64,000 nt of DNA from Aselliscus stoliczkanus (Eukaryota > Chordata > Mammalia > Chiroptera > Hipposideridae): contig CM066734.1 of the NCBI GenBank assembly GCA_033961575.1, forward strand, positions 82,606,501 to 82,670,500, read 5' to 3'. How positions within the stretch are numbered: position 1 is the stretch's first letter; each line of letters starts with the position of its first letter. Position numbers and translations under genes: made by a program. The notes below the pieces were generated by a model, which did no database searches, was not told the origin of the DNA, and saw only the letters and a program-made list of their open reading frames with translations. Below are positions 31,800 to 45,164 of the stretch, piece after piece.

Positions 31800-34700
31800 T
31801 TCCTTAAATTAATTTACTCTGATTTTTAAGATATTATGGTTGAAACTATTTAACAATTATTTTCTGATTAAAATCCAATTCATTTTATTGCACAAGAATT
31901 TCATAAAAGAACTGCAACTTTATCATAAGTTAATGCAGCCTCAGAATACAGAAAGCCTATATATTTATGTGATAGCCCGCAGATATTTATGTTCCCCTAA
32001 CCACTCCATCCCTCCCCACAAAAAATAAGACCTTGAGAAGAAAATATAATAACAGGAAAAAATAATTTTAATACTTGTTAAATTTAATTTATGATCATGA
32101 TTGCTTTTCTTATAGATTAACTTTTCAAAGCAGCTAAGGTTTGTGTCCCTACTTCATATTTCTCAAATCTTGTCAATGGTCTTTTCTTTTTTTTTTTTTG
32201 TTTCTATTAGACTGGGCCTCAGCTTTCCAGTTGCTTTACCTTGTTTCTTCCCAGTTACCCACAGCTTCCTTCTTTCACAAGAAATGTTGTCAGGCTGGTA
32301 CTAAAACACAGGCTTCTTTACCCCAAATCAAGTTCTTTAATTTTTTGTTCTTTATTACATCAAAATATCATCAAAATGAGAAATGTTTTAGGGAATCATT
32401 GCTATGTAGTGTGTAATCAGCACTTCTGAAACCAATATGTAAAACCTCAGTGAGATGTTGACCATCTCTACTCAATCTTGCCCCTGTCCCAGCCCAATTA
32501 AAACTGACCAGTTTTGCAATTTATCTCATGAGTTACAGGCTCTTTGTGCTTTGTGATATGACCACTTAAATTAAATGCACCTAAGCTGATAGAGGATTTC
32601 TAGAAGAGATTTTATAATCTTCCTGGAATACAGTTTCTAGAAATTCCTCCCATATGTATTCAGTCCATAAATGTTAATCAGATTCTCACTTTGTTATGAA
32701 GTAGAGGTTTATCCACAAATAGAGGAAAATTGACAGTAATGCTGCTTAGAAATGTTTCTCTGTGGAAAGAGCAAGAGTTAATTTGGAGAAGAGGAGAACT
32801 TTCCAGCCAAGAAATAGCATTTAGAAATACCCTATAATAGGAGAGAGAAATAAGGCCTATGTGCCTGGAATGCAGAAAGTGAAGAGGAGTGGTTAATACT
32901 AAGCTAAATTATGTGGTAAGAAACTAGAGATTTCAAGGTTATTTCTGGGTTATTAAGTGTGTCTGGGATATACTGGGTTTCGGACTAGTCTCTTCCAGAA
33001 CAGTAGTGTCCACTGCCCTGTAACTACGCACAGTTTCAAATATATTTGTCTTTATATGAGAAGATGGTGATATGTAGCTGATCCTGGGATGTTCCTGAGT
33101 GTTACTGTGGGAGGAGTATATTATTAGATATTAGTTGTCTTGGGGTTTTTTTAATTTTGTTTTGTTTTGCTTTTACCAAAAGTCTGGGGATTTATAAATA
33201 CCATAAAGTTTCAATACCAGTAAGTAATAATGTTGATTCTAGTGTTTCTTATACCTCAAAAGTAAATTTATGACAGCATTGTGCTATGATTAAATCGTGT
33301 TGGTACTGTACTAGTTCCTGTTAATATTTGCTAAATTTCATGCATATCTGCCAGTGAAATGAAAGTGTAGAAATTCAAAAAGTTTAGAATTAGAAATTGT
33401 TTATTTCCCTCCTTCTTTCTAATAGCAAATTGTCTTACATTTATTTAATAGTGTTTACTGGGAAATACTGAATACCAAAGAATATTCTGGACACGGGTGA
33501 TAGAGCAGGGCCTGGGGCAGAGAAAATGCATTCACAACACCTTTACCTCTTTCCCAGCACAAAGACTGTATTTTTTCACTGTCCTTTGCAATTAAATTGG
33601 GAGCATGCGACTGAGTTCTGGCTGTTGGGCTACAGGTGATGTACAACCTTTCCTCCACCCTCCATTCCTAATCTCTACTGCCATGGAGCCTTTGAGTTTA
33701 TGTGTTCAGATGCCTAAACACAAGATTAAGGTGATGTCTTTACCTTTCTTCAGACTGTGACAGTAAAAAATAACTTGTTATTACATTAGGTCATTGATAT
33801 TTTTTTTGAAGAGCTGAACATATTGTGGATATAGGAAAATTCTCAGAGAAACTATCTATTCTTACAGAGCTTACAGACAACGCAGAGTTAGATAAACATA
33901 GAAAAATAAATATAGTATACAGATGTAAGTACCATGAAGAAAAATAAAACACAGTCAAGTGTAAACAATGAAGAGTTAAATGTAAGGAAACAATAACTAG
34001 AATTCATACATGAAGGACAAATAAATGAGTGTCTACACTGTAAATGTGGTAAGCCTCACAGGTAACTTTAGCATTCTTTTCTACTCTGTAAGTTTCTTTC
34101 AGTGATTTCATCCAATTCAAAGTTTTAAACACCCTCTATATGCTGATCTACACATATGAATGTAAGCATCACCAGCTTGACAAAGACTTACATATTCACT
34201 ACCATCTGAACATTTCCTTGAATGTCTCAGCTGGTCTGCAAATTTAAAATGTATAAATCTGAGGTCAGCCCTTTCCAACAGAATCTGCTTTTGCTACTGT
34301 TACCTAGGCTCTAACTTAACTATAAATCTCTTTAGAAAACACACTCGCAACAACATAACACCATTCATGTGAGTTTTAATATATTTTCTGCTAATTTAAA
34401 GTAAATTAAGTTATGAGAAATGAAAAGTAATTTTCTGAAATAAGATCTGCTTTTCTAAATAGTAGACAAGCTTCTGACTGTCTCAAATATCTCAATGCAT
34501 ATGATCTAAGGGACACACTTGATAACACCACTAGGTGATAGAATCTCAAAGGTGTGGTAGAAAAAAGCCCTTTTTGCCTGTGGAATGGAAGCTGACTTCA
34601 TTTCATCTCCATGGTTAAACCCTATGAGCCCTCCTATATGGAAATAATTTTCTTATAGGATGCTAAGTATTTCCATTCACCTCTCTGACCTTCCATTTTT

Positions 34701-35082
34701 CACCTATAAAATGAAAGGATTGAAATATATTATGTCTGAAAGCCCTTCTAAAGCTATCCTTTTATGAATTTGTGAGTATCTAATATCCAATTTTTTTGGA
34801 TATTAAATCATGGATTGGCTAGCATGGGAATCAGGTTATGGTCTACATTATGACACTGAAAAACCCGAACCCAAAGATGAAACATACTCAGATGTATCAC
34901 ATCTGAATGAGTACATTTACATCACATCACAGTACATTTATATTGAAATTACATATCTATTACTTTATTACAAGCTTTAAAATGTATTATGGTCAATAGA
35001 TATTGAAGTACTTGCTATGTACAATGTGCTAATTTATACATACATATTACTATTTTGTAAACTCTTAATGAATATCTAATTC
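31800..35082. other. Non-genic DNA with nothing young recognised
   Basis: No conserved exon, RNA gene or young transposon seen. 34660-34740 (ctctgaccttccatttttca; ctataaaatgaaaggattga) is probably a MIR fragment, and 33850-33960 looks like an old repeat I cannot name. Confidence 0.4.
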
Positions 35083-35543
35083 TTTTTTTTTTTAAAGATT
35101 TTATTGGGGAATTGGGGGAGGGGAGCAGCGTTGGGGAATCGGGGAAGGGGAACAGACAAGTTGCTGTCTTTTTGTTCTTCAGTCTAGTTGTGGAAGATGT
35201 TGCTTCACTGGCCCATGTTGATATCATTATTGCGCTCTTCCCAGATGAGGCAGATCGGTCACCAGCCTCTGGATGGCCAATCACAGCGGCTCTTGGCAGC
35301 CCACACCAGCTGCCAGTTGCTCACGCTGGCTGCTAGCCACTCACTGTAGCCTATGGCAGCCCACTGCAGCAGGAGCTGCAGCTATGCCATCCCGGGGACT
35401 CACAGCAACCCAGCTCCATGTGGAGCTGTTGTTCATCATCTTAGCTATAGAGGGCAGTGTCACTGGCCTTCATATGTGGGATCTGAACCGGGGCCGCTGG
35501 GATCTCAAACTAACTCTTAACCAACGTGCCACTCGGCCAGCCC
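35083..35543 (-). repeat. Long (composite) tRNA-derived SINE
   Basis: Minus strand: head ggctggccgagtggcacgtt, B box ggttcagatccc, GC-rich body, 3' end ccccaataaaatctttaaaa. Imperfect target duplication (aatatctaattctt / aatatataattctt). Confidence 0.9.
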
Positions 35544-36540
35544 TAAATATATAATTCTTGAAGACATAAATGCTTATATAACAAAGCTGAATGCATATAA
35601 GTATCATAAAATTCAATCTTTCATCAAGATTCGAAGAAGGAAGACATCTAATTGAGGATATTAGAAAAGACCTGGAGAATGATGATAGATAGCATTGGAG
35701 ATCAGGTGTGAGGGGTTGATAGTGTTTTAAAAAGCATAGATACCATGATTATTCATGAAAGTGTGCAATGCATGAACAAAGATAAAAGAGAAGAAATGTA
35801 TGAGATGTGTTTAGGAGAGGATGAGTGGATCACACTGACTGAAAGTTTTTTCATTTTCAGGAGAGTATCCATTCATTCATTGATTCTTTCAACAATATGA
35901 ATTACGTGTCCACAGTTGGCCAGGCAAAAGACAGAAAAGCCTTTTGCCTTCATAAAATATGCTGTCTAGTAGATAATGAAAGACATACGTATAGCTGAAA
36001 AACTGTCCCTATTGTGGACAGTTGTGAAATTTGCACTCCAAAGTTTATATTCAATTAATGAGGAAATGAAGGGCCACTTAAGATTTTGAAGAGAAGAATG
36101 GCATTATTGAACTCATATGGAAATGTGAGGAAGGGCTGACTGTAAATAAATATGTAATTCCCCTCATCACCTCCCAATGCTCTTGCAATGTTCAAATACA
36201 ATGTAACTGATTAAATCCACATTTAATTTTACTTACATATGGTATTTGATATTTTTGACCATATATTCTTCTGAAACTCTCCTCTCTTGATTTTTATGCT
36301 CCTATCTCTTTATCAATTCTCATTTCCCAAAGGAATATATAGGCCAGAAGTGTTTTTTTCTTGGAGTCCCATAGTTGACACTTGTCTCTCTTATCTCTCT
36401 TACCATGGTTTTTAACAACCAGCTGTAAGCTGACCCTCCAGAAGGTAGATTTATCTTTAGTTTGTTTTGAGCTGCAGACCTGTATATCCAACTGCTATTG
36501 CCCATCTTCCCCCAGATGTTCCTTAGCCATCTCAAATTTA

Positions 36541-36685
36541 TTTATTTTTTTTAGCTGAGCCATCCTGCCATCTGTTGGCAGCTCAGCAGCAGCTCAGCTT
36601 GGGCTGGGCATCGAACTGCTGTTGCTCTGAGCTCAGCTCGCACTCTTGAGCGAGCTCATAACCAGCTGAGCCACTCAGCCGGCCC
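36541..36685 (-). repeat. Second-family tRNA-derived SINE
   Basis: Same body as the copy at 31471-31619. Perfect 17-bp target duplication tagccatctcaaattta at 36524-36540 and 36686-36702, so it is a young insertion. Confidence 0.92.
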
Positions 36686-36919
36686 TAGCCATCTCAAATT
36701 TAATAACCCCAAATTTAACCTATGAGCCTTGCTCTCCAGTGAACAGTTCTTGTCCCAGAGTTCCTAAGTACCTCATATTTTGGTGATACCATATTCACCT
36801 CACCACTGAAGTCAGAAATCTGGAAGTGATCTTGGATTCTATCTTTGGCTCTTCCAAATCCAACTGGCTCACAAATCTAATTCAAGTATCCCTGGGAAGG
36901 GCAGTTTCTCTTCATGAAC

Positions 36920-37170
36920 TAGCTTAGTGGTTAAGGCTATAAGGTCTCTAGATTAATAATTCATATGCCAGATCTGTCATTTACTACCAAGTTGACTCTA
37001 TACAAATCAAAAGCCTAAGTTGAATTTTCTAATCTTAAAACAGAGGTAATGATTTGCTTAATTTATGCAGCTATTGTGGTGGAGAATAGAAGATGGATGT
37101 AACTTGGAAGTTGACAGAACATGGTGTATATTTAGTAAATGGTAGCCAATACTAATGTTATCATTATTAT
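36920..37170 (+). repeat. MIR SINE
   Basis: Reads gcttagtggttaaggctata, atgccagatctgtcatttac, tctaatcttaaaacagaggt, the MIR order of motifs. Confidence 0.65.
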
Positions 37171-38095
37171 CATTGCCCAAACAAGCCTTTATTTATATCC
37201 TATCATCATATAACCTGTTCTATGGCAATGCTCTTAAAATTAGTTTCCTTATTTCTAAGCTCAGCTCTTTCTTTCTACCTGCCAATTCTCATTAGGTTAT
37301 ATGTAAAATCTGATCATGGATGTATACATGATGTATTATAGAACAGTACACCTAAAACTTATGTAACTATACTAACAGCTGTCATGCCAATATTTAACAA
37401 AAAACAAAATGAAAAATACATTAACTTTCTTTTGAGATGTTCATTAATTGTTATCACCATGATACAAAAAGAAAAGATCACAACCTTGTAATTGAAAGGA
37501 TCAAGTTTAAAGAGCGTTATCATGGTTTTTACATTTAAACTTCCTTGACCTTTCTGTTTACCTCTACGTGGCACTTAGACTTTAGCCTCCACCAACAAGT
37601 CAATTAAAAAAAAGAAAAATCCACTCCCTCCATCTACCTGTTGCAATTGGATGTTTCTGTCTTTGAGCTGATACTCTTACTTCTCTTGTCTATCTGGGAA
37701 ACTCCAATTCATTTCTCAAAATCTTATACAAATTTCAGATCCTCTCAAAATTACTTTTTTCCATTTCCATAACTTTAACATACTGATATTATTTTATTCA
37801 TTTTAGTATATTGTTATTATCTGTTTACAATATGTTTTCTTGATTAGAATTTAGGTTCCTTGTCCCAGGATTGAAACATGTATTTGACTTTGTAATCCAA
37901 AGCCTTTATTTTATTGAGATTAATAAATGTATATTGAAATGAAATGAAGCTTCCCTAATATTCTAGGTAGAATAATCAGGTATTAAATTATTTTATTCAT
38001 ATACATTTTTGTCAAACTAGCACTTTTGGAATATACTAGGTCACAGACTCAATCAACAAGGAGTTTACATTATAAATCATTACTCAAGAATTTTC
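37170..38095. other. No recognised feature
   Basis: Non-genic AT-rich DNA; I see nothing I can name. Confidence 0.4.
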
Positions 38096-38195
38096 TTTTT
38101 TTTGAGGACAGTGTCACTGGCCCTCATATGTGAAACAGAACCAGGGCCACTGGCTTCCCAAGCCAGCGCTTAACCACCGTGCCACTTGGCCAGCT
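38096..38195 (-). repeat. Short tRNA-derived SINE
   Basis: Minus strand: gctggccaagtggcacgg, cttgggaagccagtggcc, mutated B box, gagggccagtgacactgtcc, A-run. Confidence 0.88.
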
Positions 38196-38199
38196 CTTA

Positions 38200-38320
38200 T
38201 TATCCCCCTTTGACCAAAGAAGAAATTAACAGAGAGAAAGCTTAAGTAACTTTCCCAGATCACACTGTCAGTAAACGGCAGGACAGGGTTTCAACCCCCA
38301 TAGTCTTACTACAGGGCCAG
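38200..38320 (+). repeat. MIR fragment
   Basis: gagaaagcttaagtaacttt followed by cccagatcacactgtcagta and caggacagggtttcaacccc, the MIR core. Confidence 0.65.
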
Positions 38321-39368
38321 CAATATTCACCACTATTCTATATTCCCTTCTAAATATAAACATTGAAGAGATAAATCTTAATACAAGGCAATATAACAGA
38401 AGAAGTGTTAAATTATGGTAAAGTGGTCATCAGATCTATAGTTCAGGTGGTAGGATTTGACCATGATGTTTGGCTAATCAGAGATGCAAAAGAATATTCT
38501 AGGTAGAGAAGATAGAGAAACAGTATTCCTTTTTGCTCAATAATGCACACACTAGTGTTCTATAAATATATGGTGATTTAATCTACAGTGCATATGAAGT
38601 GATTTTTAGAGAATCTGAATCACACTAATGATTTGTTTCAATAATATTTGTCTTTATTCAATACACATATTTTACCTGATTACATAAACTTTTATTTGGA
38701 ACCATTTCTAAAGGGATAAATTGTAAATTTTTAACCTTGTTTTATGTGGGAAACTGTATAATAAAATATTTTAATTTAATTTATGTATAGTTTTTTGTAA
38801 CTTTTGTAATATCTGTGATTTTGCCAATATCTGGTTATTTACAGGTCATCCACTGAAGGTGAACTAGTCATATAAGTGGATTTAAATGTTTCTTTCAAAT
38901 TTTGCATGAATTCAATATTTTAAATTAACAATATGACTCCTAAAAACCCCAAAAGTATTCGTGGAAGAAATGCAGTCAAATTTATCTTACCTTTAAACTC
39001 CTGAAAGCTTAAATAAATATCTTCAAGTTACGAATCAGAGCCAAAAATTCTTTAAAAGGATGATACCCTTGAGTGATGTATAACACTATATGAGAGAAAC
39101 TGAGCTGGTGAAAGCTCAGGAAATGTAAGATGAGTGTTTCCCTTAGGCCTCTTTTGTTTACTTTTCTGAAAATGTCCCTTGAAACATAACTTTCTCTGGG
39201 GGATAACTGCAGGACTTTGAAAACAATTTAATATCCTTCAGGCTGTTTGTCAATGTTAATCCAAGTTTACCTGAACAAAATTATTGACTCTCAGGCCCAT
39301 TAGTTAGTTAAAATAATGAAATATTGTACCTAAGGATATGATGTGCCTTAATAATTAAGAAAAATTGA
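38321..39368. other. No recognised feature
   Basis: Non-genic AT-rich DNA without visible genes or young repeats. Confidence 0.4.
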
Positions 39369-39810
39369 GGGCCGGCCGAGTGGCGCGTTGGTTAAGAGCT
39401 GGTTTGGGATGCCAGCAGCCTTGGTTGGGATCCCACATATGAGGGCCAGTGACACTGCCCTCTACAGCTAAGATGGTGAACCACAGCTCCACCTAGAACT
39501 GGGCTGCTGTGAGTCCCCGGACGGCGGCATAGCTGCAGCCCCTGCTGCAGTGGGCTGCCATAGGCTACAGTGAGTGGCCAGCAGCCAGCGTGAGTGGCGG
39601 GCAGCCAGTGTGAACTGCCAAGAGCCGTGGTGAGTGGCCATCCAGAGGCTGGTGACCAAGCACAATGACGATACCAACATGGGCCAGTGAAGCAATGTCC
39701 TCCACAACTAGACTGAAGAACAAAAAGCAACTTGTCTGTTCCCCTTCCCCGATTCCCCAACGCTGTTCCCTTCGCCCAATTCCCCAATAAAATCTTTTTT
39801 TTTAAAAAAA
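39369..39810 (+). repeat. Long (composite) tRNA-derived SINE
   Basis: Head gggccggccgagtggcgcg, GC-rich body, 3' end ccccaataaaatcttttt then an A-run. Here the T-run terminator is preserved next to the AATAAA. Target duplication agaaaaattga / aggaaaattga. Confidence 0.92.
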
Positions 39811-39999
39811 GGAAAATTGAATATTAAACTGATAATACATTATTTTCCTAGAAAGTGATATTTAGATATTCAACAGATTTTTAACCTAAACAGGATAGAT
39901 TTTATTAGCTCCTTTTCAAATATGTAAAAGCTAAATATTTTAATGGTAGGAATGCTGTATTTGTGGGGTTTTTCTAAACATAGCATTGGGAACTAGAGG

Positions 40000-40100
40000 G
40001 AGACATCTGAGTCCAGCTTTTTCACAAACTAGTGGTATGATCCTCAGCCACTTACCTCACAGTTTTAAGCTATATTTTACCTATCTAAAAAATAAGGGAA
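40000..40100 (+). repeat. MIR fragment
   Basis: gagtccagctttttcacaaa, actagtggtatgatcctcag, ccacttacctcacagtttta, in MIR order. Confidence 0.55.
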
Positions 40101-40515
40101 ATGACCAAATGGCCACTCTAGTTTGTTTCACACCTAGCATTATACAATTTTAAGTGAAATTAATGTTCAAACTATATTATTTAAGTCTCAAAAATAGAAA
40201 CAAGAAAGGAAAGAACATTTTTACAGAATACTCCTTTATCATTAAAACATCCCATTAGACTATTCCTAATTCAAATGCTTCTTTGCTTTTATAAAAACTC
40301 AAAGTATACGTTTATAAAAAGCTTCTCATTTATAAAAACTCAAAAATAATACAAATGCTATTTTGTATTTTTCACATGACCTGTGGCAGTTTATCTCTGC
40401 AATAAATGATCCAGCTACATGACTTTTGATTGCTGTATTTTGTTGGTTTGCCGTGTACCTAGGAATGAGGCCATATTCTTTTCCCACAAACTATATCTTA
40501 TAAAGGATCTCAGTT

Positions 40516-40969
40516 CGGGGCCAACCAAATGGCTTGTTGGTTAAGAGTTGGCTTGGGAGTGCGAGCTCTAAGCAGCAGGATCGCCGGTTTGGGTCCCACA
40601 TGGGCCAGTGATGCTGCGCCCTGAACAGCTAAGATGGTGAACAACAGCTTGACCTGAAGCTGGGCTGCGGTGAGTCGCCAGCGATACCATAGGCTGCAGT
40701 GGGGCTGCATTGGGCTGCCCTGAGTGGCCGGCAGCCGTCATGAGCAGCTGGCAACTGGTGTGAGCTGCCGTGAGCTGCTGTGAGCACCATTGAGGTCGGT
40801 GACAGATCCACCTCAGCTGGGAAGAGTGCAATAATAATACCTACATGGGCCAGTGAAGCTACGTCCTCCTCAACTAGAAAGAACGGACAGCAACTTGTCT
40901 GTTCCCCTTCCCCCATTCCCCAACGCTGTTCCCTCCCCCAATTCCCCAGTAAAATCTTAAAAAAAAAAA
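40516..40969 (+). repeat. Long tRNA-derived SINE, diverged head
   Basis: Head ggggccaaccaaatggcttg and an altered middle (gcgagctctaagcagcagga) before B box ggtttgggtccc. The body and 3' end ccccagtaaaatctt are as in the other long copies. Target duplication gatctcagttcg / aatctcagtgcg. A distinct subfamily or an older copy. Confidence 0.85.
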
Positions 40970-42359
40970 TCTCAGTGCGTATTATAGTTACCACATTTAA
41001 TTACTTAAAACAACATGAAGCAATTTTAAGATATGGACTATGAAGAAGATTAATATTTATTAAACACTTGCTGGCATAATTTCTATGTCACATATGTCCA
41101 TTTCAGCCAAATAATAGCTTTGAAATTCATATTATCATTAGAAATTTTCAGAGTTGATGGAACTTACCCAACTACAAAAAACTTACAAATGGTAAAAGCT
41201 TTAAAATCCTGGGAAATAATATACCTAATGTGAAAGCACTTAGCTTTGTTGCTGGAATGGCCACTGTTAGAAAAATCTAGACCTTACCAACTATGCAGCC
41301 TAGGCAAATAAACTTTATTTTATGCACAGAATTCTTCATCTTAGCCGATAGTATGCAATTCATAGAATCATTGTAATCATGTCATCGTCATTGTTACAAT
41401 CTCATAAATGAAATAATTTAATGTGCATAAAGATACAGCATGCTGTCTGGCATATAAAAATTGCTCAATATGGCTTAGGTATTACTAACATTATTTCATA
41501 TTATCACCATTTATACCATCATAATCTTAAAGTCCATGTTTTCTAAAAATTTTAATACTGCTTCAAACTAAAAGAAATGTGCATTCTCTTTTACCTAGAG
41601 AAATATTCTCCATCCTTCACTGTCCCACACAAAAAGAGATAATGGGTCTAAATTTTTATATTTAATCTCTGCCTAGTAATCAGTGATTAACCCTGTAAGT
41701 GCTTGGCAACTTTAGCTTTTAAGAGGAGAAAATTGCACTTATCTGTATCCTCCATCTCATGCAGAAATTCTAAGGTTAAATATACCCTAATCTTTCATAT
41801 CCTCAGACAATTAATTGTACATAGTCAGGAAGTATTGGATACCATTTGCTATTAGGCACTTTTTTATTGGCAGGGTCTTCCAACAAAGGTATTCAATAGT
41901 GAAGAATTAATTATATTCTTACCATCTGGGATCCCGAGGGCCTAATATAACCCAGAAACCAGCTTTCCAGTGCCATAGCAATGGAAGACATTGGTGAGAT
42001 CATCATTTCAGTTCCCCAAAACATAAAAAACTCTGCTTTTAAGCCTTGCTTGTTTGTCAGCCTAAATGTAATACATATTAGAAATAAGATAAACATGTAT
42101 TTTCATTAAAAACATAAGTGTGGGTGTGTCTGTATATTTGGCATTTTTTTAAACTTTATTTTGTATTTGTTTCTTTCTTTAATGATTTAGTTTACTGACA
42201 CCATGAGGCTGCATGATTTTACCTGAAGTTTTAAGTAAGAGATTGAGAAATAGGACAATACCCTGCAGAGTTGGTTGTAAGACAATCAACTAAGTGAAAG
42301 TTTCCTATTTTATAAGACCAAAAGTAGGCAAAAGTAGATAAACATTTTAAAAATAAACA
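40970..42359. other. No recognised feature
   Basis: Non-genic AT-rich DNA; I see no exon, RNA gene or repeat I can name. Confidence 0.4.
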
Positions 42360-42720
42360 TTTATGGAGCATTTACTATAGATTGGGCTAAGTTTTTAAAA
42401 GAACCTTCCAAGTGTGGTTTCCAATAATTTTCCAATATATTTTCTTTGCCATAATGTCCTCATTGGTAAAATGGGAATATTACATGTCATTGCACTGGAT
42501 AGTTGTGAGAATTAACATAGTTTAAACAATGCTTGACACAGAGTAAAGATGAATAAAATACTAACAACAAAAAATAACAACAATAATAATTTAGCCCTAT
42601 AGTGTTTTTGACATAGATATTATTTATCCCTATCTTACAGAAAAAGAATCTGAGGCTTGGAAAAGTTATGTGCATTTCCCAAAGTCAAACAACATATATG
42701 TAATGAAGTAAAAAATCATA
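42360..42720 (+). repeat. Two MIR-type fragments
   Basis: 42360-42560 (tttatggagcatttactata; cctcattggtaaaatgggaa) and 42590-42720 (gaaaaagaatctgaggcttg; gtgcatttcccaaagtcaaa). Both match MIR motifs with heavy divergence. Confidence 0.6.
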
Positions 42721-42868
42721 ACCAGTGTTATGGATTCTGGAGACCATCTTGTTCCCTTTTTTTTTGTCAGTTAAATAATTAGTTCATTTTCTTTTTTTAG
42801 AAACCTAATATAAAAATGTTTAAGGTTTTGAATTTGCCGCTGATCACAGCTTTGGCCAAATCTCAGAA

Positions 42869-42978
42869 TTTTTTTTTTTTTTTTTGAGGGCAGTGTCACT
42901 GGCCCTCACATGTGGTATCCGAACCGGGGCCACTGGCTTCCCAAGCCAGAGCTCAAGTACCGCGCCACTCGGCCAGCC
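42869..42978 (-). repeat. Short tRNA-derived SINE
   Basis: Minus-strand head ggctggccgagtggcgcgg and B box ggttcggatacc. Perfect 13-bp target duplication ccaaatctcagaa at 42856-42868 and 42979-42991. Confidence 0.93.
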
Positions 42979-43008
42979 CCAAATCTCAGAAATTGTAATA
43001 CTGCCATT

Positions 43009-43163
43009 TTTTTTTATTATTATTATTTTTTAGCTGAGCCATCCTGCCACCTGTTGGCAGCTTAGTGGCAGCTGAGCTTGGGCTGGCATCGAACTGCTGT
43101 TGCTCAGAGCTCAGCTCACACCCTTGAGTGAGCTCTTAACCAACTGAGCCACTCGGCCCGCAT
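43009..43163 (-). repeat. Second-family tRNA-derived SINE
   Basis: Same family as 31471-31619 and 36541-36685, with an imperfect A-rich tail ((TTA)n on the plus strand). Target duplication tactgccattttt on both sides. Only about 30 bases from the previous SINE, in the same orientation. Confidence 0.9.
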
Positions 43164-43514
43164 CAGTACTGCCATTTTTCTATTAACTGAATAATGTGTA
43201 TTTAATTATATTAAGACTGCTTACCCAATAGGCGGTTTTAAAGAACATATATTTGGTTTGCTTTAATTTTCTAATCAGTTACATTTTACAACAATGTTTA
43301 ATTTGTTTCTCAATTTTAATTTGCTGGTCTAAAGAATGCAAACACTACAAATTTTATATTTTAGATGTGATGGTGATTTTCTTGCACCAATAAATGATCA
43401 TTTGATTGTAAGTTGTATTATCTATTGGTAGTATGAGCTTAAATGGGTGTATGTATATATACGCACACATAAATTAATTCAATAGCAATATATTTTTAAA
43501 TATTCAATATCTTA

Positions 43515-43685
43515 TTTATTTATAGTTTTTAAATTTTTATTAAATTTATTGGGGTGACAAATAAAATTATATAGGTATCAAGTATAAAATTCTATAATAT
43601 ATCATCTATATATTGTGTGTTGATTACCCACAGTCAGTTTTTCTTCCATCACCATATATTTGACACCTCTACTCTTTTTTAAAAA
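43515..43685 (-). repeat. L1 3' UTR fragment
   Basis: attaaatttattggggtgac, then aattctataatatatcatct and accatatatttgacacctct, the reversed L1 3' end seen at 17878, 51655 and 58612. Confidence 0.75.
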
Positions 43686-44778
43686 TTTAATCTGCTAAAT
43701 AGGTTATTAGTGTGTAAGATCTCCCTCTGAACATGTTTCTATCAATTTATCTCAAAACTGTTAACATATACAGTATGAGTTTTACATTTTACTTTGAAAA
43801 TATGCTATTTGAAGCATAGAATTTGATTGTTTTGATTTTATTATGTAATATTTATTGTCATGGATTCACCTTTCTACAACTTTAACTCTTTGTTTTATGA
43901 CACAATAGTATTGTTGCTTTTTTTTGCCTACATCTGTTATGTTTCTCAACTCAAACTTTAAAAAATCCATATATATAGTTTTGATTTTTTTAAACCAATG
44001 AGTAATTCTATTAACAGAGGTATTTTATTATTCTATTTAAAATATGTTTCCTTCTTCCTCGCCCATCTACAACTTATATGAGTACAGTAACTTTTATGCA
44101 TGCGTTTCTTTTGAGGATAAGATACAAAATGCAGCCTCTTTGAGAAATAGTTGTATTTATGTTGAATAAAATAATTGATAATTTCTGCTAACTTGAGAAG
44201 ACTAGAGTTAAGGTTAGTCTTAAATCTACATTTCCAAGAGTGAAGTAACCCATGGTGGGCTGAATTAGACCTAGAGAAATTTATCTGGGTAATGTCAGAT
44301 TCCTTGTTGCCAAACCTTTTCCCTAGCAATGAATTTCTTCTCTATGAAAGATTAATGTTAGCTCCACTCTTCCTCCTCTTTAAAATATATTCCCAGTATG
44401 TGGTGAGATGAGATGGGATGAGACATGTATATTGTGAAGCTTGATACAGCTGCTCTTTGATTCTTCATAGAAGTAGATAACTTCCTGCTTTAACCTACTT
44501 GTGTATCTTAGACTGGAATATTTTCGATTTTAGATTTTTAGAATATTTAGATTCTGCTTGGCCACAGGTCCATGAAAGTATTCTGCAAATTTATAAATGC
44601 TTTTGAAAGTTATTTCCTGTCAATGTTTGAAATCAGTTTCAAGGATTCTTTTATGTTTTTTGGTATCAAGTTTCAGAACAAGAGGAAGTTGCTCTTAAAA
44701 GAAATGAACAAAGATATAAATTTACTAACAATCCAGAAAGAACAAAGAATCCAATTGATGTTGAAAAATACCCTCTAA

Positions 44779-45164
44779 CAGAAGAGACAGTTTAGGGAAT
44801 ATAATCAATACGGTTGTAAATTTTTTTTTTTTTTTTTTTTAGGGGAACAGAAGGACGCATGTTTTTTTAGGGAGACCACTTCATGGACGTTGTAGTGGCC
44901 TTACCACTGCACTGTACATCTGAAGCTGCCGCTGAATAATATTATATGTCAACTATAATTTCACACATATATAGTCATTGGATGTGGAATATAGTGTGGG
45001 GATGGAGTCAATGGAATTGTAATAGATATGTATGATATCGGGGGTGGGAGGGTAGAGGAAAGAGGAGGGGGAGTCACTTTGTAAGGGGTGAAAAAATAAC
45101 TATTGCATTGTTTTGTACATCTGTAACTAATAATAATAATAATAATAAAGTTTAAAAAAAAAAG
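44779..45164 (+). repeat. 386-bp poly(A) retroelement, family not recognised
   Basis: Flanked by a 15-bp target duplication (aaaaataccctctaa at 44764-44778, one mismatch at 45165-45179). It holds a T-run, then gggagaccacttcatggacg, two stretches resembling L1 3' ends (cactgtacatctgaa; ttgtacatctgtaactaat), a (TAA)n tract and an A-tail. No coding potential. Confidence 0.7.
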
